A DNA stretch of 64,000 bases from the NCBI GenBank assembly GCA_037043235.1, contig JAWRVZ010000052.1:124001-188000 (forward strand). The letters are read 5' to 3'. Below, piece by piece: positions 54,071 through 64,000 of this stretch. Both the position numbers and the translations under genes were made by a program. Within the stretch, counting starts at the first letter, position 1. The number at the start of each line of letters is the position of its first letter. The DNA comes from Rhodeus uyekii (lineage: Eukaryota; Chordata; Actinopteri; Cypriniformes; Acheilognathidae). Under the pieces are notes generated by a model, which searched no databases, had not been told where the DNA came from, and worked only from the letters and a program-made list of their open reading frames with translations.

Positions 54071-56900
54071 AGCAAAAAATGAAAAAAATTACAGTAGAAA
54101 TTGGGAACTCCTTAAATTTGAAATTGGGACCTTTTTTAGGAAGTATTGCAGTGAACTGGCAAAAAAAAAGGAAGTTTTAGGAGGATAAAATTGTATATAA
54201 AATGTCCACCTTATTATCTAAAAGGGTAGAAGAAATGTCTGAATTGGACAAAACAGAACTTACTGAGCAGAAATTCAAATTAGAGGATATTTACAAAAGG
54301 AAGGCAGAAGGAGCCTTTGTGAGATCCCGAAGAAAATGGCTTGAAGAGGGTGAGAGGAACGTTTGTATATTAATGATGGCATTACTGAGGACCCTAAAAT
54401 TATTGCAAAATTTTGTTCTGAGTTTTATGGTAACTTATATACTTCTCAGTTTTGTCAACAATCTACTACTGATTTGTTTGAATCCTTGCCCAACATAAAG
54501 CAGCTTAATATCGAGGACTCTAATATATGTGAAGCCCCTCTTAGAACACAAGAAATTATTGATGCTATACATGATTTGAAAAATTATAAATCTCCAGGAA
54601 CAGACGGTTTAACTGCTGAATTTTATAAGGCATTTAGTAAGACGTTATCTCCTTTCTTGTTTGAAGTTTTTACGGAGAGTCTTGAAAGAGCTTTGCTTCC
54701 TCCAACCCTGTGTCAAGGACTCACCTTAATTTCAAAACCAAATAAAGATCCACTCTTAATTGATAATTGGCGGCCAATTACGTTATTAAATAATGATTAT
54801 AAAATAATTGCTTTAGTTTTATCAAAAAGATTGAAATATGTTTTAAACAATCTAATTTATGAATGTCAGTCTGGCTTTCTACAAAAAAGGCACATTTTCA
54901 ATAATATACGGTTGGTCTTGGATATCTTAGACTACTCAGACTTTATCTCTAATGATAGTTTCATTTTATTTTTGGACTACTATAAAGCGTTTGACTCTTT
55001 AGAACATGAGTTTTTATTTCAAACACTACACAGGTTTGGATTTGGAGAGTTTTTTGTAGATCTATCAAAACGCTTTACACCAACGCAGTGGCACCTCTCC
55101 TAGATTTGCCCTGAATCGTGGAGTCAGGCAGGGATGCCCAATATCTCCATATCTGTTCCTGATCGCTATAGAGCTTTTAAACTTGCAAATTAGAGAAAGC
55201 CCCTTAAAAGGAATAACCATTAATGATACTGAAGTGATTATAAGTCAGTTAGCCGATAACACTGTCTTGTTTCTGAAGGATGTTTCTCAAGTTGCCATAT
55301 TATTAGAAACTCTTAAGCCTTTCTCTAAAGCCTCAGGTCTTCATCTCAATATCAATAAATGTGAGCTACTTCCATTTGGCAACTGTTTAGAGTCCTCAGT
55401 ATGTAATATCCCTATTAGAGAAAATGTCACCAATTTGGGGATAAAAATAATTAAAGATAATAAAACTAGATGCCCCTCCAATTTTATGCCAATTATTGAA
55501 AAGACGAGCATGGTATTGAATCATTGGTTGTTGAGAGATCTGTCGCTCAAAGGCAGAGTTCTTTTCACCAAAGCAGAAGGTATGTCTCGCTTGGCGTATT
55601 CTGCTCAATCACTTTATGTTGATAAACAAACATGTAAGGTGATTGACAGTAGGTTAGGTAAATTTATATGGAAAAACAAAATTCACCACATTAAAAAATC
55701 TGTATTACTAAACTCATATGATAAAGGTGGTCTAAATTTCATTGACTTTAGCACTCTAAACAATACGTTTAAAATAAACTGGCTCAGACGATATCTTCAA
55801 AATCCATGTTCTGTTTGGAATATAATCCCTCAATACATTTTCTCTCACTTAGGTGGCATAGAATTCCTACTAATGTGTAATTACAAAATTGAAAAACTTC
55901 CGATTAAACTTTCTAAATTTTACCAACAAGCACTTGCTGCTTGGAATCTAATTTACAAGCACAACTTCTCACCTCAAAGATTCTTTATTTGGAATAACTG
56001 CAACATTTTATACAGGAATAAATCTTTATTTTTTCACAACTGGTTTTGCAATGGGTTATTTTTAGTAAGTCAATTATTTAATAGCGAGGGAACTTTATTT
56101 GAGTTTGAAGACTTTATTTCAAAATATAAAATACCCTTTTACATTAAAAGAATTCAGAATTCAGTGTAGTTAAAAAGGCCATTCCTACTGGGGTGATCAT
56201 GCTTTTTAAAAATGCTGTCGGTACGTCTGCACTCTCTGTCTGTCCTCCCAGACCTGAAAATACTGCAATTGGCTCAATTTGCTTTTCCACATTAAAGTCT
56301 AACAGTTATAAAATTAGATCCCTATTTTTACAAGAGAATGTCTCTACCCCTCATGCTATTTCTTATTGGAACAATTTCTTTAATAATATAAATTGGACTC
56401 AAGTTTGGCGCTTACCCCAAAAATTCTTCCTTACAAATAAGGTTAAGGAAATTTCATACAAAATAATTCATAAAATCTATCCAACCAAACAATATTTACA
56501 AAAATTTAAAAGTGATATTGAAATTAAATGCTCTTTTTGCAAAGAATCTACAGAAACCATTTACCATTTATTTTGGTCCTGCCAAGATACACAATGTTTT
56601 TGGAAAGAGGTTGAGAGATTCGTCTTTATTAATATTTTAAATAATTTCTCATCCTATAAGAATGTGATTTTAGGTTATTACACTAAGGACCATCACTTAA
56701 AGGTTGCTGGCTTCATTATAAATTGCATTTTATTTCTTTGTAAATTTCATATTCAGAAATCCAAATTCGCAAATAACAAACCCAGTTTTACAGCGCTTAA
56801 GAATGAAATTAAAATATACATGAGTGTGACATCAAAATCTAAAAATAACAAAGCCTCCAAAGTATTTGAACTTTGTTCCTCATTTGGAATTTTTATATAG
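54060..56900 (+). pseudogene. L1 ORF2 remnant: RT and C-terminal domains
   Basis: It starts after the endonuclease with NWELLKFEIGTFFRKY. RT blocks follow: KSPGTDGLTAEFYKAF, LISKPNKDP and NWRPITLLNNDYKI, GFLQKRHIFNNIRL, FLDYYKAFDS, GVRQGCPISPYLFL and QLADNTVLFL. The catalytic A/YxDD box is ADN instead of ADD, so the RT is also damaged at its active site. The C-terminal zinc region reads CSFCKESTETIYHLFWSC. Frameshifts near 54356, 55075 and 56165 and an early stop near 54186 break the frame. Confidence 0.9.
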
Positions 56901-57086
56901 ATATGCATGTATGAATACATAGATTTATATTTATAGTAATGTACCCTCTATGTAATTATAATTTTTCCTTCTCTTATTTTTATTTATCATTTTCTTTATT
57001 TTTATTTGTATTCTCTGTTGCACTAAAGCATGTAATGTTCCTCTGTTGTATTGTTATTTTTGTACATGCGATTTGTTGATAATAAA

Positions 57087-57087
<1 letters not shown>

Positions 57088-57122
<35 letters not shown>
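57088..57122. repeat. (TA)n L1 tail
   Basis: Alternating TA with a short A-run, replacing a pure poly-A tail directly before the right TSD. Confidence 0.85.
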
Positions 57123-57123
<1 letters not shown>

Positions 57124-57147
57124 GAGAAGCACATCACTACAGTTTAC

Positions 57148-57780
57148 AACTCTTTAACATGTGCATGAACTGGATGGTAAAGTCAGCAACAGGAAAAATA
57201 TGCATCGCTCTCAGCCTGTGCTGCCTGAAGTTTACTAATAAGTTTTAACTTTTTATATTATGTATTCCAGCACAGTTGTTTAGAATGACCCCCTCATAAT
57301 CCAATCTAACGGTCAAACAATTTTCATATTCTGATGTGATTCATTATTCCTCTTTACCTGTGTCCATCCTTCAACACCCATTCAAGCATGTTTCCTACCC
57401 ATCAAGCATGGCACAGACTCCTTGTTGATGCTATTGTAGTGTTCCTTGTTGTTCAATAAATAAATTAAAAAACTTTTATGTGGTAGTAAATTAATTTTAT
57501 AACCTTCATGGCCTTATGGTAATGCTCCATATTGGAATGTTTATAATGTGTTTGATCTGCACAATGTTGTTATATGTTTGCAGTGTTTACACCGAACCCA
57601 AATATGTTCAGTCAATGACTGTATATTCTGTTCAATAAACATCATACATTTGTGAAAATCTGTTGCCCTAAATATTTTAATGTGATGTTGAATTGCATTT
57701 CCTGTTTCCATGTTTCCTGTTGTCAAAATTCTACAAAAAATGACAACGTCAAAGAAGTTTGTTTGAAACCTTTGCCAGTT
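57148..57780. other. No gene recognised
   Basis: AT-rich sequence between the hAT nest and the candidate exon. A polyadenylation-like AATAAATAAATTA lies near 57456. No exon supported. Confidence 0.35.
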
Positions 57781-57794
57781 TATTAATAAAACAA

Positions 57795-58033
57795 CTCACA
57801 TGTCCAAAAGTATTCACAGCCTTTGCCATGAGACTCCTGAAGATCCTGAAGTCACTCTTAATGCCGTATGCATTGTACATTTCACAACGGTATGGGCACG
57901 ATTCTTGGTGGTTTGTATCCTTTATCAAGTTTAGAACGTGTTGTAAGAGAAAATGTGTCTGTAAGTCGCTGTACATCATAGACGCATGTCTGGCAGACGT
58001 AGAGAGGGACTGTGTAAACTTTATCGCGTTCAC
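57795..58033 (-). CDS. Candidate first coding exon, unrecognised protein
   Basis: The minus-strand frame from ATG 58033 encodes MNAIKFTQSLSTSARHASM, then residues including NHQESCPYRCEMYNAYG and FRIFRSLMAKAVNTFGH, and meets a strong donor, CAT|GTGAGTTG. The N-terminus is rich in Ser, Thr and basic residues with no acid, like a mitochondrial presequence. An ETS-type ACTTCCG on the minus strand about 45 bases upstream suggests a TATA-less promoter. The following exons would lie to the left but I could not find them, and I do not recognise the family. An equally long frame is open on the other strand, so this is tentative. Confidence 0.35.
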
Positions 58034-58094
58034 TACGACGGCCGGCAGAAGTAACTTTACCCTGCTTTGAGTTAAAACGGAAGTTGCGTGACTT

Positions 58095-58740
58095 TAGTGA
58101 TGGGACATGTGAAGCGGGGCTCCGGAGCTTGTGTCGAGCAAAAAGGGGTGAAGCCCCGATTCGAGGCTTGTATCGTTTCCGTGAAAATCACGTGACGATG
58201 ACAAACGAGGCCTCGGTTTCTGTTGAATACGTCATTGCTTCATTCTGAGTATCGCTTGCGGATAAAAGTGTTTCGAAACCTCGCGCTTCTTGTGGGGTTT
58301 GCTGTAGGCATTTGCATTGGTGTTGACGTTCTGTGTCCAGCATCATCGGTGCCCCGTGAAAGGATGTTTTCTAAGGCTGGAGAGGTGATTTCCAAAAAGA
58401 GAAACAGTCTCAGTCCAAATACTGTTAAAAAAAAATTCTAAATAAAAACTAGTAAACACTTTTCCCATTCTTTTTTCAGGTTGCTGTTCCACAAAGTTCT
58501 CTAAGCACTGCCTATTGCACTCCTAATCAGCACTGCACTCACAATAATTTCAGAAACTCAGAATCATTTGGGGCATTCAATGTCATCACTAACCCAAAGA
58601 ACTACTGAATAGTTGAACACAAAGTTGTGTGAGTTGTGTGTGCATATTTTAATACAAGCAGAGTAAAATACGTTATTTAATACACAGACAATAGAAAAAG
58701 GTTGGTCAGGATGAATAGATTTGTGTGAGGTGTCACTAGG
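58095..58740 (+). mobile_element. hAT remnant with C-terminal dimerisation domain
   Basis: It begins TAGTGATGGGACATGTGAAG, a hAT-type end, and contains the frame 58223-58441 with ASSVPRERMFSKAGEVISKK and RNSLSPNTVKK, the hATC region. Everything before it is missing, so 5' and 3' ends are joined by a large deletion. The right boundary near 58738 (GTGTCACTA) is uncertain; no matching 8-bp TSD. Confidence 0.75.
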
Positions 58741-60570
58741 GAGCACACTGTTTCATGAGGCTTCGGGTAAATGAACATTTTGGTGAACCAATGGGCTGGA
58801 AAGCCTCAGTGGTTCAGGAAGCCTCAGTAGTTATATAATGCACTATGTCTCAAAGATGATTTATGGCCTAATTTATGGTGTGATTTATGGACGTAATTTA
58901 TGGCTGTACCCTGTGTCCGGCTGTCCACCTGCCACTCAAACTGTCCGGTGAATGTTTGACAGACAGGTGTTTAGGGGTTAAATGTGTGTGTGTTGTTGCT
59001 CGCTGACTGTCAAAGGTTTTTATGGTTAGATTTACAACTTAGCGTCACAGACAGGCAAGTCAGAGTGTCAATCAAATAAAGGTACAGATGATTTTATGGT
59101 TTGATATATGATGATGGATGGATCTTAACCAGAGTGCCATTGAAATGGTGCTGGTCCTCTCCTGTCTTCTGCTGGCCCTCTCCTGTCATCTGGCTCCATT
59201 CAGTCTGGTAGGGGGAAAGCCGTTGGGGGTCATGGTTGCTTCTTTGATTTTCTGGGGGGGGCAAGTAGCCCAAGCAAGTTTTAAGGTGTTAACACACAGG
59301 TGTCAAAATCTGCGCTGTTTGATCTAAAACTCGAAGGCAGAGAGTTGTGGTATGAACTCAGTCCTATCTTATATCATGCTGAGCAAAGAAGACGACTCTG
59401 TGTTTTACCTCTTTGCAGAAGAAGAAAAGACTGCTTACATTTTAGCATGATCTGGGCCTAGACATCCGATCTCTAGTTTCTCTACTATCCATCTCCCACT
59501 GTGATGCAGTTGAGGGTCTGATGGCATGTTTGTTAACAGTCATGCAGCATACACCAGTTCTCCTGAAAGACTTAAAAAAGTATGCCTTGTTCAAATGAGG
59601 CATTCAAATAAAATAATTCATTCTTCATTCACTTCACTATAAAATATCTGAGCAATATGGAAAATGCTGATTTAAACATTTAAAATGGTTAAAAACTGTT
59701 CAAACTATCTAATGTCTTGAAAATTAGTATAAATATATACTTTCCTGTACTTTACTATGCTTCAAATTAATTGCATCCGTTTTCAACTGAGTCAAAAAAC
59801 AAAAGCATGTTGTAAGTCGACACCTCTGTGATCAGAACTTGTGTGTTTAAACTGAAAAAACAAAAGCTATTTAAGATTGTAATCCGTGTATTAAATAAAG
59901 GTTCCTCTTAGCTCTTATCTCATAGTGATGGAAAATGTTTTTATACTGTTTTGATTTATCTTCAGATTTTATACTAAAAGGTTAGTGTTAACATTTAGTT
60001 ATTTAATACTATGGGAAACTTAGTCATATTTGATAAAGTTTTGTTATAAACCTCTGATTAGAGAATTAATCAGACTGTTGTACATTAAAATAATTGAAAA
60101 TATATTATGTAAAATTACTTTCTCACAAATGCGTTTTACGATTCACAAGTTTACCTAAACTACTTTATAGACATCTTACCCAAACGTTTTTAATCTTACA
60201 CTTTAAAAAAAAAATTACACAATAGAAGTAGTTTTCGAGGCCTCACTCAGTGAAACATTCACTCATATACCGGATCTTCAGACCAAATCTGCAAAACCGC
60301 ACGCGCATTATAAGTTTACAAACATATAGCATACAGTTAACACAATGTTTTCAGAAAGAAAAAAACATTATTTTAATCCTTAAGCATACCTAATTTGATC
60401 ACTTAGACATCAAAACACAGCATTTCTGTTTATGATTTTAAAAATATACTGAATATAAGTCATCACCTTTTACTTCTACAACACTTTATACCATTAACAA
60501 GCAAAAGATATAATAGAGTAGAGTCTTACATTTTTCACATCCGTGGGGTGTTTAACGTGTATATGACTAT
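58741..60570. other. No gene recognised
   Basis: A few GAAGCCTCA words at 58755-58830 belong to hAT subterminal sequence. The rest is AT-rich with no exon, TIR or ORF that I can support. Confidence 0.35.
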
Positions 60571-60639
60571 GAGGTTTGTGTAGAATTACTATACAAGAAT
60601 ACAGTTTTTGCATAAATTGTTTGCTTTTGTCCCAAAAGG

Positions 60640-61018
60640 TGTGCGTGTGTCTGTTTGCATTTTCGTGTCTGTTTGTTTGTTTGTGTGTCTGTCTGTTTTG
60701 TTTGCATGCATGCGCGCGTGTGTGTGTGTGTGTGTGTATTTGTTTGTTTGTATGTATCTGTCTGTTTGCATGTGTGTGTGTGTGTATGTGTGCACGTGTC
60801 TGTCTGTTTGTATTTTCGTGTCTGTTTATTTGTTTGTGTGTCTGTCTGTTTTGTTTGCATGCATGCATGTGTGTGTGTGTGTGTGTGTGTGTATGTTTGT
60901 TTGTATGTATCTGTCTGTTTTGCGTGTGTTTGTGTGTCTGTTTTTTGTTTGTGTGCATGCATGTCTGTTTGTATTTTCATGTCTGTTTGTTTGTATGTGT
61001 CTGTTTTGTTTGCGTGCA
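60640..61018. repeat. GT/TTTG/GTCTGTTT-rich simple repeats
   Basis: Two roughly 190-bp higher-order units share TTTTCGTGTCTGTTTGTTTG, GCATGCATG and (TG)n tracts. Frames are open on both strands only because the repeat is simple. Confidence 0.85.
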
Positions 61019-61834
61019 TCCAGCTGGTTCCTTCCTCCCTCCGGTTTACACCTTTTGTCCTCTGTCACTCCGTCTCCGACTCTGCTCTCGGTCCTTTGGA
61101 CTCCGCCACGGTTGTTCGTCGCTGCGGCTGGCCTTCGGTCTCCGGAACCAGCGGTGTCAATCGGGTCCTTCGGCTCGTCGGCTACGTCCTGGGACCTTAC
61201 AGACCTGCCAGACCTCCCAGACCCGCCAGCCTTGCCTGAACCAGCCTGGTCCGTGCCCCCGGCACCACCCTGGAACTTTGAACTTTGAACTTTGAACTTT
61301 GAAACTTCGCTTCCTCACGCCAGGAGGCGTTCGTAGGGGGGGGGGGGCTCTGTCATGAATATGAGCTCTGCACTCCCCTCCCTGGCCACCAGAGGGAGCT
61401 CACACATAAACTGACTCTACACTACACACTACATTACCCATCATGCAGTACACTGGACTGATCACACACACCAGCTGAGCCCTGTCAGGACTGTTTGTCA
61501 CTCCACCTGTGTCACATTCACAGAGACTATTTAAACCCGGTTTCCCCACAGCTCTGGGCGAAGTCTTGATTTGCGATAGCTGTCAGTCTGAGCGTTTATT
61601 CCTGTCCTGTTTGCCTGTTGCTGTTTTTGCCTGTCTGCCTGTTTTGATCCTGTTCTGCCTGCCCCGACCTGTGCCTGGATTTACGTTTATGATTGATAGC
61701 TGCCTGCCTTGACCACCGCCTGTACCACGATTCTGATCCTGTCTGCCCGCCTTTGTGATTCCTGCCTGTTTATGACCACTCTTAATAAAGACATTGCGTT
61801 TGGATCCCTGCCTGTGAGTCACCCCTCTGTTACA
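61019..61834 (+). mobile_element. 3' part of a third gag-only LTR element
   Basis: The interior end encodes DLPDLPDPPALPEPAW and SVPPAPPW, then a purine tract (TAGGGGGGGGGGGGC) and a complete LTR 61351-61834 (TGTCATGAAT..CTCTGTTACA, TATA-like ACTATTTAAACC, AATAAAG near 61785). The 5' LTR and most of gag are absent, replaced by GT-rich simple sequence. Confidence 0.75.
61351..61834 (+). repeat. LTR (484 bp)
   Basis: TG..CA termini; ends like the other LTRs in the window (GTTACA). No TSD can be assigned since the left part of the element is missing. Confidence 0.8.
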
Positions 61835-62310
61835 GGTGAATTGTGCCCAACAAGAACCCAACATCCATTTAGGAAGAAGATGAGATTTATTTTTGTGCAG
61901 ACTTTAATTAAAATTTTATCATAGTTAATTTAAGATGTTCAGTTAAAGACTTTTATTAACATCGTCATGTTTATTGCCACGAGTGAAATTAAAAAATCTA
62001 AATACAGCATTATTACCTCTACAACAAACATACACTAGTCCCGAGATGTTGGATCTAACCACAGCTTTATTAAACAAACAAAAGAAAAATAACATACAGT
62101 AAGGAAGACAGAGAGAATGTTAAGTATCATATAAACAGGTGCAAGAAGTGGTTTTTGGTGTAACAGATTGGTCAACTGTAACATGTGTAACACATTTTGA
62201 CAAGGATTACCATAGTTAAACACTGACTGATTATTGCTTAAAACAAACTCGTAATAAACAGCTTGTCTATGGTTGAAAAGACGTTGTTTAACACGGGTAA
62301 GTCGCACCAT

Positions 62311-62889
62311 TCAAAAAAATAAACCCATTTTGCAGCAATCGTAAGGATCGTTCGGAATAGGCCAGTCGTGTTCATCGTCAGAATCATCGTTGCTTTGATT
62401 CATAATATCCCTTTTGACCTCTTTGCTGCGCTTATTTCGAATCATAATTTCTTCATGTAAGCTCTTGCTCCAGCAGGTTGATATGTTCGTGCTTTCACAA
62501 GGCTTTGACACGCTGTACTGTACGTCCGATATGGAACCATTCCACTTGAAAAGGCACCATATTCTTTTGCTTACCCCATTCAGATCTCTCCAGATTTGAT
62601 TGTAAAATATAAACCAGTCTATAGCAGGCAAAATAAGACGTGGTGTCTCTGAAGTAAGGTCTTCAACAAATTCAATAGAGTAGATTTTGACTGTGTGCGA
62701 TGACTTGTCGAAAACAAATCCGCCTATATAATCACCAGACATCAAGAATTCCTTTTTCACAAAACCATCCTCTTCATGAAGAAACTTGGTCAAACGAATC
62801 CTTTGATTTTTCTGCCATGCATAAGGAAGGGTTTCTTCTGTTTCAAGAGAACTTCTTGTCTGTGTTTCCGGAGTCTTTGGAGAAGCCAT
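62311..62889 (-). CDS. Unrecognised intronless ORF, 192 residues
   Basis: One uninterrupted minus-strand frame from ATG 62889. N-terminus polar; the centre is rich in aromatic and beta-type sequence (GDYIGGFVFDKSSHTVKIYS, then RLILPAIDWFIFYNQIW); the C-terminus is acidic (NDDSDDEHDW) and ends CCKMGLFF. The pattern of a beta-rich stretch, a leucine-proline turn and a helix with conserved-looking Trp faintly recalls PC4-type single-strand-binding folds, but this is only an impression. No signal peptide or membrane segment. No neighbouring coding partner found. Could be a single-exon host gene, a gene of a virus-like mobile element, or a chance ORF. Confidence 0.35.
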   Translation of the reverse strand: MASPKTPETQTRSSLETEETLPYAWQKNQRIRLTKFLHEEDGFVKKEFLMSGDYIGGFVFDKSSHTVKIYSIEFVEDLTSETPRLILPAIDWFIFYNQIWRDLNGVSKRIWCLFKWNGSISDVQYSVSKPCESTNISTCWSKSLHEEIMIRNKRSKEVKRDIMNQSNDDSDDEHDWPIPNDPYDCCKMGLFF

Positions 62890-63330
62890 TGTTACTGTAG
62901 TGATGAGAACTATCTTAATGCCTGTTTAGACGGCAGATTCATAGGCAGGGCCTGTAGGTGTGAGACAACCAAGGATGTGACACATTCAACAGCCATAAAA
63001 CACCTCGCTTGATAGAAAGATGTCTTTGCGGGTATTATCGCCCGATATTTGTAAAAACACTACACGTTTTACAAGACAAAATATGTTTTGTTATGAGATG
63101 GGTGCTACGTTCTATAACCACATAAACAGTTTGGTTAAAGATATAATACATATACTATGTTAGCACTACCTTAAAACAATGGCATTATAATAATGTAGCG
63201 TATATGCCTCAAACGAAGGAGATTAGCGAAGGTTTTATTATAATTGTATTAAATCAAACAGTTCAAGGGAAACGTTGTCATATATGAACAATGAGAACAC
63301 CTAAAGTTTGCAAAAATTACACCAGATTGT

Positions 63331-63555
63331 ATGAAAAAGTGGAAGTATAACGCATACAGTCGCACACGACAATACACACAGAGTGTGATGTACTGTAGGG
63401 GATTTACAGTTAAGACCCGAGGACCAGATATGTTGAATGAAGACCAGGAGTCAGAAGTGCAGTCAATAGAAGAAATTTTAGTGAAGTTTAGTTTGCAGTT
63501 TCATCAGCAGAAGCCACCCAAATACAATAACATTGTTACAGCAATTATACTCTAA
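63331..63555 (+). CDS. Small unrecognised ORF
   Basis: 74 codons, starting MKKWKYNAYSRTRQYTQ and ending at TAA. The middle is charged (NEDQESEVQSIEEILVKFS). No family recognised and no clear splice sites; it may be chance. Confidence 0.15.
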   Translation: MKKWKYNAYSRTRQYTQSVMYCRGFTVKTRGPDMLNEDQESEVQSIEEILVKFSLQFHQQKPPKYNNIVTAIIL

Positions 63556-63606
63556 CAGAGGGTGCTAACTACGTCAATGATGACGTTTAAATTATTCTGA
63601 TTGGCT

Positions 63607-63638
<32 letters not shown>

Positions 63639-63640
63639 AA
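63607..63640. repeat. (GAAA)n microsatellite
   Basis: About eight AAGA tetranucleotides. Confidence 0.9.
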
Positions 63641-64000
63641 AACAAAACTAGTAATTTTCCACACAAGAGCAGACAGTCTGAAGCATATCTGCGTTGATCA
63701 CATGGTTGACGGGTTCGTGACGTGACGTGGCTTGTCGAGAACAAGTTTTATGGTGCCAGTTAATCACCTCACCAATACAGACCATATTAACATACACACA
63801 CATACACCGCTTCTCCAAGGCTGAACTCGGCTCAGGCTCCAACAATCAACAGAAACTTCCCAAAACCTTCTGATAACATGTTCTATCTGTTGAGACGTGC
63901 AGACAATATTCATCCTTACTCGATGGAAAACTACAGAAAAGTAAAGAAAGGTTTTAACTAATAAAAATCCCTAACTTGATTATAAATCACTCTTTACAAA

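Larger units (their letters stand above)
53580..57122 (+). mobile_element. L1 LINE, internally deleted, 17-bp TSD
   Basis: Flanked by AGAGAAGCACATCACTA at 53563-53579 and 57123-57139. It starts GGGGAGGTTCCAAGATGGCT, a full-length-type 5' end, and finishes in a TA-rich tail with AATAAAG. Only 3.5 kb, because most of ORF1 and the endonuclease half of ORF2 are missing. It inserted into the terminal repeat of the host hAT. Confidence 0.92.
51206..57139 (-). mobile_element. hAT transposon (host of the nest), TSD CAGTTTAC
   Basis: The left end TAGTGATGGCAAAATG and right end (inverted) TAGTGATGTGCTTCTC are flanked by identical CAGTTTAC (51198-51205 and 57140-57147). The minus-strand BED-finger exon (51806 down to 51640) has its N-terminus toward the right end, as expected. 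The rest of its transposase is missing. Inserted in it are a hAT MITE (51969-52524), another hAT remnant (about 52581-53560) and an L1 (53580-57122). Without these inserts the element would be only about 0.8-0.9 kb. Confidence 0.88.

Noticed and set aside
60494..61068. Long Cys/Val- or Thr/His-rich ORFs on both strands
   Set aside because: Translations of GT-rich simple repeats; no domain.

Overview
This window is vertebrate nuclear DNA, almost certainly from a teleost fish and probably a cypriniform. The grounds are an intron-split rnf121 gene, a Pim-like kinase fragment of the type expanded in zebrafish relatives, a 5S-rRNA-derived SINE3, and a dense mix of Tc1, Tigger, hAT, Harbinger, L1, CR1/L2 and Gypsy-like elements. 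No bacterial operon, CRISPR array or rRNA gene is present.

The one intact host gene is rnf121 on the minus strand. Nine coding exons run from the ATG at 37612 to the stop at 19641. All splice phases agree and give a 334-residue multi-pass membrane RING-H2 E3 ligase. Its introns hold a full-length non-autonomous hAT (29377-30564), a Tigger MITE (36237-36552), a Tc1 copy with nested insertions (20027-21982) and a Tigger element containing a long hairpin and a minisatellite (22210-24545). A second possible host gene starts at 58033 on the minus strand: one exon with a good splice donor and an upstream ETS-like site, product not recognised. A Pim-like kinase pseudogene lies at 44744-45440.

Layout. 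1-3613: CR1/L2 LINE on the minus strand, with a SINE3 between its ORFs. 3650-7400: mostly unassigned, with two tRNA-like units. 7410-10600: a degenerate repeat array rich in short hairpins, split by a solo LTR with a verifiable empty site. 11222-12315: first copy of a hAT family whose second copy is in rnf121. 14710-17227: Tigger element with a nested solo LTR. 19641-37612: rnf121. 37800-38110: LINE tail remnant. 38736-41062: gag-only LTR element. 41461-43053: dead Harbinger. 43162-43885: hAT fragment plus LTR fragment. 45505-47079: dead Tc1. 47574-48710: Tigger with another solo LTR. 48982-51070: gag-only LTR element with strong tandem repeats. 51206-57139: a nest of one hAT containing another hAT, a hAT MITE and a deleted L1, with several exact target-site duplications. 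58095 onward: hAT remnant. 60600-61834: GT-rich DNA and the 3' part of a third gag-only LTR element. 62311-62889: an unrecognised 192-residue ORF.

Apart from rnf121 nothing forms a pathway. The window is mainly a record of layered transposition, and the strongest observations are exact TSDs, nested insertion order and internal deletions readable from the sequence.
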